Origin: Elusimicrobiota bacterium
GTDB lineage: Bacteria; Elusimicrobiota; Elusimicrobia; UBA1565
NCBI GenBank assembly: GCA_003450735.1
Contig: DMEZ01000027.1
Span: 4,827 to 10,030 of the forward strand
Length of the DNA: 5,204 nucleotides
Direction: 5' to 3'
Below the pieces are notes generated by a model, which saw nothing but the letters and a program-made list of their open reading frames with translations, ran no database searches and was not told the DNA's origin. This document shows, in pieces, positions 4,442-5,204 of this stretch (position 1 is its first letter; every line of letters starts with the position of its first letter). A program made the position numbers and the translations under genes.

Positions 4442-5204
4442 GCTTCCCGTTCAAACCCCGCGTGGCCGGCTGGGAGCTGACCTTGCGCTGCAACATGCGC
4501 TGCGTGCACTGCGGCTCCTCGGCCGGCGCGCCCCGGCCCGATGAACTCAGCGAGACGGAGGGCTTCAGCCTCATCGACCAGCTCGCCGAGCTTGGCTGCG
4601 AGGTGCTCACCCTCTCGGGCGGCGAGCCCCTGATGCATCCTTCCTGGCACAAGTACGCGCGGCGCCTCGTGGACGCCAAGGTCTCGACCTATCTGATCAC
4701 CAACGGGCTCCTGCTCGAGGAGAACGTCCCGAAGGTCGTCGACTCCGGCCTGCGCCGCGTGGGCTTAAGCATCGACGGCATGGAGGAAGTCCACGACCGC
4801 ATCCGCAATCACCCCGGGTCGTTCAAAAAGGCGATGGCCGCCTTCGACGCCGCCAAGAAAGCCGGGCTCTCCATCGGCGCCGTGACCCATGTCTCTCGGG
4901 CCAACCGGGAGGATCTCGAGGCGATGCACCGCAAGTTCACGGAGATGGGCCTGGACTTCTGGCAGGTGCAGATCACCTTCAAGCTCGGCCGCATGAAGGA
5001 GCACGAGGACTGGTCGCTCGACCCCCAGGACCTCCCGGACCTCGCCCGCTTCGTGCACGAGAAGCAGCAGGTGAAGGGCGGCCTGCGGGTGGTGCCCGGG
5101 GACAACCTGGGCTACTACTGCGAGCCGCCCATCCGGGAAAAGGAGTGGAAAGGGTGCTTCGCCGGGCGCCACCTCGTGGGCATCGACGCGGACGGCTCGG
5201 TGAA
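4438..5204 (+). CDS. radical SAM protein with SPASM-like C-terminal region, probable peptide maturase; cut by window edge
   Basis: About 255 residues are visible and the frame is still open at the edge. Cys18, Cys22 and Cys25 form the CxxxCxxC motif (CNMRCVHC) that binds the 4Fe-4S cluster used to cleave S-adenosylmethionine. GGEP (61-64) contacts the SAM amino group, and ITNG (87-90) and LSID (110-113) are further strands of the radical SAM barrel. Near the edge, Cys228 and GCFAGRHLVGIDADGSV (239-255, with Cys240) resemble the start of a SPASM/Twitch domain, which holds auxiliary clusters in peptide-modifying members such as PqqE, MftC and anSME. Only 17 residues precede the first Cys, so there is no N-terminal RRE (PqqD-like) peptide-binding domain. 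The GTG start overlaps the exporter stop. The likely job is installing a radical-based change on the 27-residue peptide; the chemistry cannot be read from sequence. Confidence 0.92.
   Translation, partial: MSFPFKPRVAGWELTLRCNMRCVHCGSSAGAPRPDELSETEGFSLIDQLAELGCEVLTLSGGEPLMHPSWHKYARRLVDAKVSTYLITNGLLLEENVPKVVDSGLRRVGLSIDGMEEVHDRIRNHPGSFKKAMAAFDAAKKAGLSIGAVTHVSRANREDLEAMHRKFTEMGLDFWQVQITFKLGRMKEHEDWSLDPQDLPDLARFVHEKQQVKGGLRVVPGDNLGYYCEPPIREKEWKGCFAGRHLVGIDADGSV

Noticed and set aside
4765..5172. Antisense open frame over the radical SAM gene
   Set aside because: The plus strand carries the intact cluster motif, GGEP and SPASM-like residues; the antisense product has no family features.
1..5204. 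CRISPR array, tRNA, rRNA or insertion sequence
   Set aside because: No regularly spaced repeats, no cloverleaf-like segments and no transposase or terminal inverted repeats were seen.

Overview
The window suggests a high-GC bacterial genome, most plausibly Elusimicrobiota. The main pointer is the minus-strand transporter: it carries a signal peptide and about 200 residues rich in Ala, Pro, Val and Ser ahead of its membrane domain, an architecture I associate with that phylum. This placement is inference from protein style; no rRNA or marker gene is present.

Layout. (1) Bases 1-604 hold a complete brnTA-type toxin-antitoxin operon on the plus strand. It has a near-consensus sigma-70 promoter placed so that the toxin mRNA is predicted to be leaderless, and a palindrome over the -10 box that is a good candidate antitoxin operator. 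By eye the cassette is less GC-rich than its neighbours, which fits acquisition by transfer. (2) Bases 708-2909, minus strand, encode a 12-helix major facilitator superfamily (MFS) protein with the unusual secreted-type N-terminal extension. (3) Bases 2910-3100 are a divergent intergenic region with inverted-repeat half-sites and a strong promoter reading right. (4) Bases 3101-5204 form the most interesting block: a 27-codon ORF with an excellent promoter and Shine-Dalgarno, a strong intrinsic terminator, an MFS exporter (3251-4441), and a radical SAM protein overlapping it by 4 bases. The radical SAM gene has the start of a SPASM-like C-terminal region and runs off the right edge.

The order tiny peptide / terminator / exporter / radical SAM-SPASM enzyme is typical of ribosomally made, post-translationally modified peptide (RiPP) clusters. 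The proposed reading is that the 27-residue peptide is the precursor, made in excess because most transcripts stop at the terminator; read-through supplies the enzyme that modifies it and the MFS protein that exports it. The peptide does not match any RiPP precursor class I can name, and it has only one Cys, so it does not look like a multi-thioether sactipeptide or ranthipeptide. The main alternative is that the small ORF is an attenuation leader peptide controlling the exporter.
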